Assembly: GCA_910586705.1 (NCBI GenBank)
Contig: CAJUJK010000024.1
Span: 1-61,768, forward strand
Direction: 5' to 3'
Origin: an uncultured Lachnospiraceae bacterium
GTDB taxonomy: Bacteria > Bacillota > Clostridia > Lachnospirales > Lachnospiraceae
DNA length: 61,768 nt
Position 1 is the stretch's first letter. The number at the start of each line of letters is the position of its first letter. Made by a program: the position numbers and the translations under genes. This document shows, in pieces, positions 8,401 through 16,973 of the stretch. Below the pieces are notes generated by a model. That model worked only from the letters and a program-made list of their open reading frames with translations, made no database searches and was not told the origin of the DNA.

Positions 8401-10101
8401 ATGGGAATGAACAGACATCTGGGGAAAACGGACGGAAGATTTGGGGAACATTGCAGACAGCTTAGACCGGCATATGTGATATGTGTTGTATTCTGTTTCA
8501 TGCTGTTTGTCTATGAGCCTTTGCTGATGTACAGTACCAATAAAAACGATTTCTGGTTTGACTTCGGGATTATGATAGTTCCGACGCTGGTGATTTTTGT
8601 GCTGTTCCTGCTTGCAGGGGCGGCGCTTGTCACAGCGTTTTATTTTATAACGGTCAGACTTTCAAAGGGAAAAACAAGAGTGTACCAATGCGCGGTGGCA
8701 CTCTTGTTTGTTGTATTTTTTGCCACTTATATACAAGGTGTTTATCTGAGTACCTCCCTTCCTGTGCTGACAGGAGAGACCATTGAATGGGACCAGTATC
8801 TGAGAGAGGATCTGATCACAGTGGCGCTCTGGGCTGTTCTTGAGACGGCGGCGATCGCACTGAGCGTAAAGTTCGGCACGGAGGCTGTTGTGAAGTGGTC
8901 GTCACGAATTGCTGCCGTGGTAGGTGTCATGCTGGTTGTGGGATTGCTGCCGCAGATGATTGCGAACAACGCTTTTGAGAAAAAGGACGCGCTGATTACG
9001 ACAAACGCCCATTTCAATGATATTTCCACGGATAAAAACTTTCTGATCCTTCTGGTTGACGCGGTGGAGGCTGAACATTTTGAGGCGGTGCTTGAGAGCA
9101 ACGAGGAATACAAGGATGTCTTTAAGGATTTTACCTATTACTCCAACACGGCTTCCGTGTATCCTTTCACCCGCGACAGTATGCCGCTGCTATTGTCGGG
9201 GGCGGTGAACAGAAATGAAAAGGAGTTCGGGGCGTTCGCCAGCGAGGCGTACAACAACTCTCCGCTGTTTGAAAGGCTGGAGAAGGAAAACTATGATATC
9301 AGCCTTTACATGGCGGAGCCGGTCTGGTATGGGGAGCGGCGGTTCCATATAACGAACGATCTTAAAAATGATAAGGCATCTCCTTACGAGAACATGGATT
9401 TTAACATGTATTTCAGGCAGGAGATGAAGTATATTCTTTTTAAGTATCTGCCCTACGCCTATAAACAGTATTCGCAGATCAACGGTTTTGATTTCGGAAT
9501 GGCTCTGGAGATGTACAATTATCGGTATGAAGACGTGTACCAACGGATGCTTGAGAACCCGGAGCTTGTAAAGACAGACCGGAATGTGTTTCAGTTCGTG
9601 CATCTGGAGGGGGCGCATCTGCCCTTTGTGTATGATAAAGATCTGAACCCGGTGGCAAACGGAACCTACACGCAGAAGCTGGAGGCAACGATAAAGGTAG
9701 TCGATACATGGCTTTCCAGACTGAAAGAGAGCGATGCCTATGACAACTCTGTCATTCTGATCATGGCGGACCACGGCTACTATGATGTGGACCATGACAG
9801 CTACGGGGAGGAAGTTCTGGAGCGGTTTCACCCGGTTCTGCTGGTGAAAGGGTATCAGGAAGACCATGCGCTGGCTGAGTCGGATGTGTCGGTTTCCCAT
9901 ATAGATCTGATGGATGCGTATATGGAACTGCTGGACGGGAAAAAGGGCGGCGAACTTTTCCGGGGGATAGAGCCGGACAGAAAGCGGCAGGTAATCTGGC
10001 AGGAGTATCGCAGCGAGGATCATATGGTGGAGTACGAACTGGAGGGGAACCGTTTTGACAGACAGGATTTCAAACCGACCGGCAGAGTCTTTGACAGATA
10101 A
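8401..10101 (+). CDS. Sulfatase / LTA-synthase-fold membrane protein
   Basis: A 566-residue polytopic protein with about five N-terminal membrane segments (within residues 20-190) and a C-terminal extracytoplasmic domain of the alkaline phosphatase/sulfatase superfamily. Visible superfamily features are the metal-binding aspartate in LILLVDAVEAEHF, a probable nucleophile Thr in YPFTRDSMPLLLSG, and the MADHGYYD metal motif. Such proteins transfer or remove phospho-glycerol, phospho-ethanolamine or sulfate groups on cell-surface polymers; which one applies here is unknown. It starts 16 bases after nudF and separates nudF from spoIIM. A second ATG two codons later (8407) is equally possible. Confidence 0.8.
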   Translation: MGMNRHLGKTDGRFGEHCRQLRPAYVICVVFCFMLFVYEPLLMYSTNKNDFWFDFGIMIVPTLVIFVLFLLAGAALVTAFYFITVRLSKGKTRVYQCAVALLFVVFFATYIQGVYLSTSLPVLTGETIEWDQYLREDLITVALWAVLETAAIALSVKFGTEAVVKWSSRIAAVVGVMLVVGLLPQMIANNAFEKKDALITTNAHFNDISTDKNFLILLVDAVEAEHFEAVLESNEEYKDVFKDFTYYSNTASVYPFTRDSMPLLLSGAVNRNEKEFGAFASEAYNNSPLFERLEKENYDISLYMAEPVWYGERRFHITNDLKNDKASPYENMDFNMYFRQEMKYILFKYLPYAYKQYSQINGFDFGMALEMYNYRYEDVYQRMLENPELVKTDRNVFQFVHLEGAHLPFVYDKDLNPVANGTYTQKLEATIKVVDTWLSRLKESDAYDNSVILIMADHGYYDVDHDSYGEEVLERFHPVLLVKGYQEDHALAESDVSVSHIDLMDAYMELLDGKKGGELFRGIEPDRKRQVIWQEYRSEDHMVEYELEGNRFDRQDFKPTGRVFDR

Positions 10102-10185
10102 TTTCCGGGAGTGAAAGAGGAAGTCATGCCTCGTCCTTTTCGGACATATACTGTCCTATAGAAGCTTGGAAGAGGCGGTGCAGTC

Positions 10186-10791
10186 TTGCGCAGACAGTTT
10201 GGGATTAAGAACGGCTATCACATGGCGTATCTGTTTATGATCGGTCTTTTTATGGGAATCCTGCTGGTCAATCTGGGACATGAGACATGGATTAAAAATG
10301 GCAGCCTGCTGGGGGCGGAGATGATGAACCGACTGAAAAGCAGCAGACCGGCGGGAGAGAGTCTGGTGGGATATGTTCTTAGGCACAGACTCTTTACGGG
10401 CTGTCTTTTATGTCTGGTCTCCACAACGCTGATAGGGATGCCGTTTCTTTGTGCCTATATCTGTTATATGGGTCTTTCGGCGGGCTGCCTTTTGTCTGTG
10501 GCGGTTGTCCGTTATGGGATCAGGGGGCTTTTCTTTATGGCGGCGGTTCTGTTTCCGCAGGCGCTGTTATTGGTTCCCGCGTACATCCTGCTCTTTTTCT
10601 GGGCGGCAGATGTAAATCGGACGCTCTATGCGCGGGGGACGCAGATGGACGGGTATGAACGGTACAGCAGCCGGTTTTATCTGAGAAAGGGCGTACAGGC
10701 TGTCGGCATTATGGCAGTTGTCATAATGGGATGCCTGCTTGAAAGTTATGTCAATCCTAATGTTCTGCATTTTGTCCTGAAAATCTTTTAA
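10186..10791 (+). CDS. spoIIM: Stage II sporulation protein M
   Basis: Integral membrane protein of the SpoIIDMP machine that drives peptidoglycan remodelling during engulfment of the forespore. The 201-residue length and about five hydrophobic segments fit SpoIIM, as do a conserved-looking central stretch (AYICYMGLSAGC) and the position between nudF and xerD. The start used is TTG at 10186, preceded by an AGAGGCGG ribosome site; ATG at 10222 is the alternative. It indicates an endospore-forming lineage. Confidence 0.82.
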   Translation: MRRQFGIKNGYHMAYLFMIGLFMGILLVNLGHETWIKNGSLLGAEMMNRLKSSRPAGESLVGYVLRHRLFTGCLLCLVSTTLIGMPFLCAYICYMGLSAGCLLSVAVVRYGIRGLFFMAAVLFPQALLLVPAYILLFFWAADVNRTLYARGTQMDGYERYSSRFYLRKGVQAVGIMAVVIMGCLLESYVNPNVLHFVLKIF

Positions 10792-10908
10792 AAAAATTTT
10801 TTTATTCAAATTTTCAAGATGTAGTAGACATAAAATCATATATGGACGATATGTTGTGGCTCGGAGAAAAAAGGGCGCAAATGCCCGTAAAATCAAGAAA
10901 AATTCCAT

Positions 10909-10937
10909 TTGCTTTTCTAAAAAAATCTGATTATAAT
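10909..10937 (+). promoter_or_regulatory. Promoter of xerD
   Basis: TTGCTT (10909-10914), a 17-base spacer and a perfect TATAAT (10932-10937), 61 bases before the xerD ATG. Confidence 0.75.
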
Positions 10938-10998
10938 GGAACTCAGACAGTGGTTTGATTTACATAAAGAGAACGCACAGGGAAGGGCCTCCGAGTAA

Positions 10999-11883
10999 AT
11001 GGAAAAAGAAATTGGCGCATTTATCACGTATTTACATAATGTGAAGAATACCTCCGGCAATACGGAGATGTCTTACAGAAGGGATCTGGAAAAGGTATCG
11101 CACTTTATGGAGTCGCGGGGCATCCATGAGACGAAGGATGTAAAGGCGCAGGATCTGGTTGATTATGTGAAGTTTCTGGAGGACAGTAAGTTTGCGGCAG
11201 CTACCGTGTCGCGCAATATCGCATCCCTCAAGGCATTCTATCACTATATGGTGCAGGAGGGTCTGGCGGAGGAGGATATTTCTGAAAAACTCAAAGCGCC
11301 GAAGATCGAAAAGAAGGCGCCGGAGATCATGTCGCCGGACGAGGTCGTGCGTCTTCTGGAGCAGCCCTCGGGGGACAGCCCGAAGGAAATCCGGGACAAG
11401 GCGATGTTAGAACTGCTCTACGCCACGGGAATCCGGGTGACGGAGCTGATCACGCTGAACCTGTCCGACGTGAATATGCAGATGAATTTCATTCTCTGCC
11501 GTGACCGCAACAAGGAGAGGATTATTCCCTTCGGCGCGGCGGCAAAGAACGCCATGGCGAGATATCTGGACGGCACGAGAGAGGAGATGCTTGAGAATAA
11601 AAAGTCGGAGGTGCTGTTTGCGAACTGTTCCGGGCAGCCTATGAGCAGACAGGGGTTCTGGAAACTGATCAAGCACTATGCGAAGAAAGCGGACATACAG
11701 GCGGATATCACACCGCACACCCTGCGGCATTCCTTTGCGGCGCATCTGGTGGAGAACGGCGCGGATCTTCGGAGCGTGCAGGAGATGCTGGGGCACTCCG
11801 ACATTTCCACCACACAGATTTACGCAAATCTGAATCACAACCATATCAGGGAAGTGTACGCGAAGGCGCATCCGCGCGGTTGA
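10999..11883 (+). CDS. xerD: Site-specific tyrosine recombinase XerD
   Basis: Chromosome-dimer resolution recombinase acting at dif with its XerC-like partner. The 294-residue length and two-domain layout are typical: N-terminal SAM-like core-binding domain (about 1-90) and C-terminal catalytic domain. Catalytic residues are visible: Arg in YATGIRVTEL, the HTLRH box, the second His in LGHSDISTTQ, and the Tyr near residue 275 in QIYANL. The spoIIM neighbourhood and lack of attachment-site or phage genes mark it as the housekeeping enzyme, not a mobile-element integrase. Confidence 0.94.
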   Translation: MEKEIGAFITYLHNVKNTSGNTEMSYRRDLEKVSHFMESRGIHETKDVKAQDLVDYVKFLEDSKFAAATVSRNIASLKAFYHYMVQEGLAEEDISEKLKAPKIEKKAPEIMSPDEVVRLLEQPSGDSPKEIRDKAMLELLYATGIRVTELITLNLSDVNMQMNFILCRDRNKERIIPFGAAAKNAMARYLDGTREEMLENKKSEVLFANCSGQPMSRQGFWKLIKHYAKKADIQADITPHTLRHSFAAHLVENGADLRSVQEMLGHSDISTTQIYANLNHNHIREVYAKAHPRG

Positions 11884-11916
11884 TATTTGGAAGAAATTTT
11901 ATAAATTGGTTTGTAA

Positions 11917-11957
11917 GGCATGGGACTGTTTCCTGGAAACACCCCGTGCTTTTTTTT
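11917..11957 (+). terminator. Intrinsic terminator of xerD
   Basis: GCATGGG pairs with CCCGTGC, with an inner GTTTC/GGAAAC stem, followed by eight T residues. Confidence 0.88.
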
Positions 11958-12039
11958 GCGCCTGCTCATACGCATTTATATTCCAAAAAGTTATACTAAT
12001 GGCACAAAAAGAGAATGTGATGGGACAGCCGCCCCGCCC

Positions 12040-13380
12040 TCACATATAATGGTACTTCCCGCGCTTCGCGAAAAGAAAAACCGTGGATAACACGCAGGCG
12101 AACACCTCCGCCACCGTGATCGCCCACCAGATGCCGTCCACATCCAGAAAGAGCGGCAGGATCAGTACGGCTGCGGTCTGGAAAATCAGCGTGCGCATGA
12201 AGGAGATTGCCGCCGAAACTGCGCCGTTGTTGAGGGCGGTAAAAAACGAGGAGGTGAAAATATTAAAACCGGCGAGCAGGAACGAAAAGGCAAAGAGCCG
12301 GAACGCATGGCACGTCAGCGCAAACAGTTCCGCGTCATAGCCCACAAATATGCGGGAGAGCGGAGCGGCGAGCAGGAAGGCGGCGGCGGTCAGCACGATG
12401 CTTGTGCAGGCCATCAGCAGCACGCTCTTTTTGAACATATTTTTCAGTTCTCCATCGTTTCCCGCGCCGTAGTGGTAGCTGACGACGGGCGCCGCGCCGA
12501 TGGCGTAGCCGATGTAGATGGCGATAAAGATAAACTGCACATACATCAAAACGCCGTATGCCGAAACACCGTTTTCACCGATGTACTTCAAAAGCTGAAA
12601 ATTATAAATCATGCTGACAACGGAGGCGGAGATGTTGCTCATCAGTTCCGAGGAACCGTTGGCGCATGCCTGCAGGATGGGCTTGATTTCCAGTTTTGTC
12701 CGGGTGAGCCGCAGAAGGCTTGTGTTGAGGCGGATAAAATAGAGCAGGGGAAGCAGGCCGCCCACACACTGGCTGATGCCGGTGGCAAGTGCCGCGCCGG
12801 CGACTCCCCAGCGGAATGCGCCCACAAAGAGGGCGTCCAGAAACATATTGGTCACGCCCGCGCCTATGGTTGCCGCGAGACCCAGCTTCGGCCTTTCCGC
12901 CGCGATCAGAAAGCTCTGGAAAACATTCTGCAGCATGAACGCGGCTATGAAGAAGAATACGACGCGCCCGTAGACGACACAGTCCTCCATCATTTCCGGG
13001 GTCGCTCCCAGAAACGCAGCCATAGGGCGCGTAAAAAGAATGCCGACAACCGACAAAACGATTCCGAGAAGGAGGGTCAGATAAACCATCATGGAAAAGT
13101 AGCGGTTCGCCTTTTCCCGGTCCCCGGTGCCAAGCACCAGAGAGACAAGGGCGGTTCCGCCTGTGCCGATCATAAATCCCATACCGCCCAGAATCATGAC
13201 AAAGGGAAAAATCAGGTTGAGGGAGGCAAAGGCGGTCTTTCCGGCAAAGTTGGACACAAAGAAACCGTCCACCACACCGTAGATGGAGGTAAATACCATC
13301 ATAATGATGGAGGGGAAGGTAAAGCGAAGCAGTTTATTGTAGGTAAAGTGGTCTGATAGCTGGATAGCTGTTTTCTGCAT
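12040..13380 (-). CDS. MATE-family efflux transporter
   Basis: Twelve-segment multidrug/toxin extrusion antiporter of 446 residues, exporting organic cations or drugs in exchange for Na+ or H+. The two six-helix halves, the N-terminal FTFPSIIMMVFTSIYGVVDG and the stretch GTGGTALVSLVLGTGD are typical of the bacterial NorM/DinF-like clostridial subgroup. It is a single gene on the minus strand with its own promoter, over which two near-identical 12-base repeats lie. The substrate is not inferable. Confidence 0.92.
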   Translation of the reverse strand: MQKTAIQLSDHFTYNKLLRFTFPSIIMMVFTSIYGVVDGFFVSNFAGKTAFASLNLIFPFVMILGGMGFMIGTGGTALVSLVLGTGDREKANRYFSMMVYLTLLLGIVLSVVGILFTRPMAAFLGATPEMMEDCVVYGRVVFFFIAAFMLQNVFQSFLIAAERPKLGLAATIGAGVTNMFLDALFVGAFRWGVAGAALATGISQCVGGLLPLLYFIRLNTSLLRLTRTKLEIKPILQACANGSSELMSNISASVVSMIYNFQLLKYIGENGVSAYGVLMYVQFIFIAIYIGYAIGAAPVVSYHYGAGNDGELKNMFKKSVLLMACTSIVLTAAAFLLAAPLSRIFVGYDAELFALTCHAFRLFAFSFLLAGFNIFTSSFFTALNNGAVSAAISFMRTLIFQTAAVLILPLFLDVDGIWWAITVAEVFACVLSTVFLFAKRGKYHYM

Positions 13381-13418
13381 AGTTTCTGACTCCGTTTCTC
13401 AAAATAGTATTAGAAGCG

Positions 13419-13466
13419 AGTATAGTACGATTTCATACCAAAGTCAAGTAAAATAATAGTACCATT
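13419..13466 (-). promoter_or_regulatory. Promoter and duplicated operator-like site of the MATE gene
   Basis: On the minus strand TTGACT (13442-13447), a 17-base spacer and TATACT (13419-13424) form a good SigA promoter. The 12-base string ATAGTACGATTT at 13422-13433 recurs as ATAGTACCATTT at 13455-13466, one mismatch, 33 bases apart (about three helical turns) and flanking the -35 box. This looks like paired regulator sites. Confidence 0.6.
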
Positions 13467-13498
13467 TGACGTGCCGGTTTGTGTTCGATAAATGCGGA

Positions 13499-13527
13499 TA
13501 GACTTTGCGTCTGGATTATGGTATACT
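13499..13527 (+). promoter_or_regulatory. Promoter of the 63-residue ORF
   Basis: TAGACT (13499-13504), a 17-base spacer and TATACT (13522-13527), 44 bases before the ATG. Confidence 0.5.
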
Positions 13528-13571
13528 GAATCCATCGAAACGATTGTTTATCATAATCCGGAGGTGAGAGT

Positions 13572-13763
13572 ATGCCCGGTAATGGTGAAATTGTAAAAGA
13601 TGTAGTTGACCAGTTTCAAAAGGTACAGGCGCATATGAAAAATGCGAAAGAAGAGAATGCAACAAAGACATATGAAGGTTTAAAAAATGATTATCTGTCA
13701 TTAAAAGCAGTTTTAACATCATTAGGCGTCAATCTGACAGATATTGATAAAATGAAGGAATAG
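13572..13763 (+). CDS. Small conserved-looking protein of unknown function
   Basis: A 63-residue, highly charged, mainly helical protein with no signal, membrane segment or cysteine. No family was recognised. It is well supported as a gene: a strong ribosome site (GGAGGTGA) before the ATG, its own promoter, and a strong terminator 27 bases after the stop. The composition and predicted two-helix pattern (VVDQFQKVQAHMKNAKEEN, then YEGLKNDYLSLKAVLTSLG) would suit a small helical binding protein, but this is speculation. Neighbours on both sides are on the minus strand, so it is a free-standing transcription unit. Confidence 0.75.
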   Translation: MPGNGEIVKDVVDQFQKVQAHMKNAKEENATKTYEGLKNDYLSLKAVLTSLGVNLTDIDKMKE

Positions 13764-13790
13764 TGGAATAACAGAATAACAGACACACAT

Positions 13791-13829
13791 CAGGGCGTAA
13801 GTCTATCAAACAGCTTACGCCCTGTTTTT
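13791..13829 (+). terminator. Intrinsic terminator of the 63-residue ORF
   Basis: CAGGGCGTAAG (13791-13801) and CTTACGCCCTG (13814-13824) form a perfect 11-bp stem followed by TTTTT. It sits between convergent genes; the reverse side has no T tract, so it serves mainly the plus strand. Confidence 0.93.
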
Positions 13830-13837
13830 GATTTGTT

Positions 13838-14866
13838 TTATTCATATTCAGCAATATCATAGATCAGCCGTTCCGAATCCTCCCACCCAAGACAGGGGTC
13901 GGTGATGGACTTGCCGTAAATGCCCTCGCCGATCTTCTGGCAGCCCTCCTCGATATAGCTCTCGATCATCACGCCTTTGACCATGCTGTGAATGTCTTTG
14001 TTTAACTTCCGGCTGTGCATCACTTCCTTGACGATGCGGATCTGCTGCTCGAACTTTTTGTCGGAGTTATTGTGGTTGGCGTCGATGACACATGCCGGGT
14101 TGACCAGATCGTAATCCTGATACAGCGTATACAAGGTGTTCAGGTCTTCGTAGTGGTAATTCGGCAGGCTTCTGCCGTGCTTGTTCGTGGAACCCCGGAG
14201 TACCGCGTGTGCCAGCGGGTTGCCGCCTGTGCTGACTTCATATCCTCTGTAGGTGAAGTCGTGGGGATGCTGCGCTGCGTAGATGGAGTTGAGCATCACG
14301 GAGAGGGTGCCGCTTGTGGGGTTTTTCATCCCGGCGGCTACGTCGAAACCGCTGACGGTCATGCGGTGCTGCTGGTCCTCCACGGAGCGCGCGCCGATTG
14401 CCACATAGGAGAGAATGTCCTCCACATAGCCCCAGTTGTCGGGGTAGAGCATCTCGTCGGCGGCGGTCAGTCCCGTTTCCTCTATGGCGCGGATGTGCAT
14501 TTTGCGCATGGCGATCAGACCGCTTGTAAAATCGGGTTTCTTCTCCGGGTCGGGCTGGCTTACGATGCCCTTATATCCCTCGCCCGTGGTGCGGGGCTTG
14601 TTCGTATAAATCCGGGGGATCAGGATCAGCTTGTCCTTCACTTTCTCGTTGACCTTCGCCAATCGGTTTACATAATCACAGACAGCCGCCTCATTGTCCG
14701 CGGAGCAGGGGCCGATGATCACGATAAATTTTTTACTTTTTCCGGTGATCACGTCCCGGATCTCGATATCTCTTTCTCTCTTTACCTCAACCAGATGGGC
14801 GGGCATGGGAAAACGCTCGCGGATCTCATCGGGGGTTGGCAATTTGGCTACATATTGAAATGACAT
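13838..14866 (-). CDS. aroF: 3-deoxy-7-phosphoheptulonate (DAHP) synthase, AroFGH type
   Basis: First enzyme of the shikimate pathway: condenses phosphoenolpyruvate and erythrose-4-phosphate. The 342-residue product has the class I (AroFGH) signatures: IIGPCSADNEAAVCDYVNRL near the N-terminus, PRIYTNKPRTTGEGYKG, and DANHNNSDKKFEQQ with SYIEEGCQ near the C-terminus. The start at 14866 follows CGGGAGGT; a longer frame to 14938 would overlap the promoter. Feedback type cannot be decided by eye. Its promoter overlaps the end of the upstream flippase gene. Confidence 0.95.
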   Translation of the reverse strand: MSFQYVAKLPTPDEIRERFPMPAHLVEVKRERDIEIRDVITGKSKKFIVIIGPCSADNEAAVCDYVNRLAKVNEKVKDKLILIPRIYTNKPRTTGEGYKGIVSQPDPEKKPDFTSGLIAMRKMHIRAIEETGLTAADEMLYPDNWGYVEDILSYVAIGARSVEDQQHRMTVSGFDVAAGMKNPTSGTLSVMLNSIYAAQHPHDFTYRGYEVSTGGNPLAHAVLRGSTNKHGRSLPNYHYEDLNTLYTLYQDYDLVNPACVIDANHNNSDKKFEQQIRIVKEVMHSRKLNKDIHSMVKGVMIESYIEEGCQKIGEGIYGKSITDPCLGWEDSERLIYDIAEYE

Positions 14867-14940
14867 AGTTACCTCCCGACAAAAACGGGATGACCGTTTC
14901 GTCTGTATCGTGAATTTTTTTCTCTGGCAAAAACACATAT

Positions 14941-14969
14941 ATTATAGTATATTGAGTGGAGAATCGCAA
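14941..14969 (-). promoter_or_regulatory. Promoter of the DAHP synthase gene
   Basis: On the minus strand TTGCGA (14964-14969), a 17-base spacer and a perfect TATAAT (14941-14946). It lies over the last codons of the flippase gene. Confidence 0.72.
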
Positions 14970-16411
14970 GTAAAAGTGCGCGAAAAACGGAGCGCCGACA
15001 CGGTGCAAAGCAGCGTCTGCAGTATCTGGCTGGCGAGCATACCCCAGAGGTATCCTTGTATGCCGTAGCGCGGAATGGCAAAGAATACGAACAGCAGGCG
15101 AAGCAGCAGGCTTGCCACGCTGAAAAGGAAGGTGCGGATGGTCTTGCCGAGTCCGTTCAGGATGCTGTTGAGCATACTGGCGATGTACATGAACGGGCAC
15201 AGAAAACTGAGCGTCAGAATAAAGCTGCCCGCCAGCTCCGAGTGGAAGAGCAGGCGCCCGGCAAGTCTTCCGAAGAGCAGAAACAGCGCGGTGAAGAAAA
15301 AGCCCAGCAGGAGGCAGAGGCGGATGGAGGTGAAGATGGCGCGCCGTACCGCCGTTTTGTTGCCACCGGCGTCCGCCTCGGACACAATGGGCAGAAGCAG
15401 TACGGAGATGGAATTGGTGATGGCGGAGGGAAACAGAATTAAGGGCAGGCTCATGCCGGTGAGCACGCCGTAAACGCTCAGGGCGTCGGCATTGTTTAAG
15501 CCGTATGCCATCAGACGGTTCGGTATGTAGATCGCCTCCACGCTCTGCAAAAGGTTCAGCACCAGACGGTTGGCGGACAGGGGGACTGCGAGCTGCAAGA
15601 GCTGGCTTGTGATGCGTCGGTATATGCCGATCAGTCCCGCGGCAGAATGCTTACGGCGGTAACCGAAAATGCTGTGCCGGAGGGAAAACGCGGGCGTATG
15701 CCTTAAACTTGCCGGAAAGGCAGACGGCTCCCGCACAGAAACGTGCCCGTCTGCCGGGAACACCTGATGAGCCCGTGCCAGAATCGCCACCACCGAGACG
15801 ATCATGGAGGCGCTCTCGCCGATCACAAGCCCCACCACGGCGAAGCTGATGGTGGGTGCAAGCCCGTGTTTCTGGCAGATAAAATAAATCACATAGACGC
15901 TCCCCACCCGGCAGACCTGTTCCGCAAGCTGGGAAAAGGCGGGGATGCCGGTTTTGCGGATGCCGTAGAAATAGCCATTGATGCAGGAGTGCACGCTGGC
16001 CATGGGGATGGAGAGCGCGATGATGCGCAGAAGCGGGGCAGTCCGCGCTTCCAGCAGCAGGTTTGCCGCAATCGGCTCCGCATAGATATAGATGCCGGCT
16101 GCACAGCCGACGGAGAGCGCCATCGCCAGAACGAAGCCCGCCCAGAGTGTGCGGAAGGAACTTTTGTAATCGCGGGTGCTCGTTTCACTTGCCACATACT
16201 TGGAGATGGCGGTCTGGATGCCGGACACGGTGAGGGAAAAGGACAACGCCAGCACGGGGGAGATGAGCTGGTAGAGGCCCATGCCCTCCGCACCGAATAC
16301 ATTGGAGAGAAAAATACGGTAAAAAAAGCCGATAAAGCGGCTGATTAATCCGGTTACAGTCAGAATAACGGTTCCTGTCACCAGAGGATGAGACCATTTT
16401 TTAAGCGTCAT
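14942..16411 (-). CDS. SpoVB-like MOP-superfamily flippase
   Basis: Polytopic membrane protein of 489 residues in the MVF/polysaccharide-flippase (MOP) superfamily, with about 12-14 membrane segments. The N-terminus (TGLISRFIGFFYRIFLSNVFGAEGMG, written here in parts: TGLISRFIGFFYRIFLS then NVFGAEGMG) matches the stage V sporulation protein B group, whose members are needed for spore cortex formation or lipid-linked oligosaccharide flipping. The start at 16411 has a GGAG site upstream; a longer frame to 16549 would run across the divergent marR promoter and begins with hydrophilic, non-family residues. SpoVB itself versus a paralogue cannot be settled here. Confidence 0.82.
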   Translation of the reverse strand: MTLKKWSHPLVTGTVILTVTGLISRFIGFFYRIFLSNVFGAEGMGLYQLISPVLALSFSLTVSGIQTAISKYVASETSTRDYKSSFRTLWAGFVLAMALSVGCAAGIYIYAEPIAANLLLEARTAPLLRIIALSIPMASVHSCINGYFYGIRKTGIPAFSQLAEQVCRVGSVYVIYFICQKHGLAPTISFAVVGLVIGESASMIVSVVAILARAHQVFPADGHVSVREPSAFPASLRHTPAFSLRHSIFGYRRKHSAAGLIGIYRRITSQLLQLAVPLSANRLVLNLLQSVEAIYIPNRLMAYGLNNADALSVYGVLTGMSLPLILFPSAITNSISVLLLPIVSEADAGGNKTAVRRAIFTSIRLCLLLGFFFTALFLLFGRLAGRLLFHSELAGSFILTLSFLCPFMYIASMLNSILNGLGKTIRTFLFSVASLLLRLLFVFFAIPRYGIQGYLWGMLASQILQTLLCTVSALRFSRTFTCDSPLNIL

Positions 16412-16490
16412 AGAACACCATCTCCGTGTGGGATATGGTCTATGTTTATGTCGGAATGAAGAAAAATAGAATTTTGTGGGTGGATATTGT

Positions 16491-16521
16491 TTGACATAGA
16501 TAATACTATATGGCATTATCT
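16491..16521 (+). promoter_or_regulatory. marR promoter with overlapping palindromic operator
   Basis: A perfect TTGACA (16491-16496), a 17-base spacer and CATTAT (16514-16519). The inverted repeat AGATAAT-N10-ATTATCT (16498-16521) covers the spacer and -10 box, the size and position expected of an autoregulatory MarR operator. Confidence 0.62.
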
Positions 16522-16539
16522 TATACAGGAGGAATTGAG

Positions 16540-16971
16540 ATGGAAACACAGGCGGGCTTTTTGATCACGCAGATCAAGCAGATCGGCGGGCGGGTGTTTG
16601 ACAAAATTTTACAGAAGGAGAACATCAGCGAGTTTAACGGGGCGCAGGGCAAGATTCTTTATGTTCTCTGGCAGCAGGACCATATCTCGATCATAGAATT
16701 GTCGAGGATGACCGGGCTTGCGAACACGACGCTCACCAGTATGCTTGACAGGATGGAGGCGGCGGGACTGCTTTGCCGTCTGCCTGATCCGAAGGATAGG
16801 CGCAAGAATCTGATCGCGCTGACCGGGAAAGCGGAGAATCTGAAAGAGTGTTACAACAAAGTTTCCATGGAGATGCACGAGGTTTATTTCAAAAATTTCA
16901 GCACGGAGGAGATCCTTGCGTTTGAGGGGTATCTGCGACGGGTGCTTGACAATGTGAAGGAGGAATTGTAG
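16540..16971 (+). CDS. MarR-family transcriptional regulator
   Basis: Winged-helix repressor of 143 residues. The recognition region reads ISIIELSRMTGLANTTLTSM and the wing carries the MarR signature DPKDRRKNLIALT. The start at 16540 follows AGGAGG; the frame could extend to 16510 but that would lie inside the operator. It is followed after two bases by a flavoprotein gene, probably its main target together with itself through the palindrome at 16498-16521. The ligand is unknown. Confidence 0.92.
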   Translation: METQAGFLITQIKQIGGRVFDKILQKENISEFNGAQGKILYVLWQQDHISIIELSRMTGLANTTLTSMLDRMEAAGLLCRLPDPKDRRKNLIALTGKAENLKECYNKVSMEMHEVYFKNFSTEEILAFEGYLRRVLDNVKEEL

Positions 16972-16973
16972 CT

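Noticed and set aside
10999..11883. Tyrosine recombinase as the integrase of a mobile element
   Set aside because: The neighbourhood is the conserved nudF-spoIIM-xerD block, with no attachment repeats or phage or conjugation genes, so it is housekeeping XerD.
12307..13356. Long plus-strand open frame opposite the MATE gene
   Set aside because: The product is a low-complexity, His/Gly/Lys-rich shadow of membrane-protein codons. The minus-strand MATE gene explains the region.
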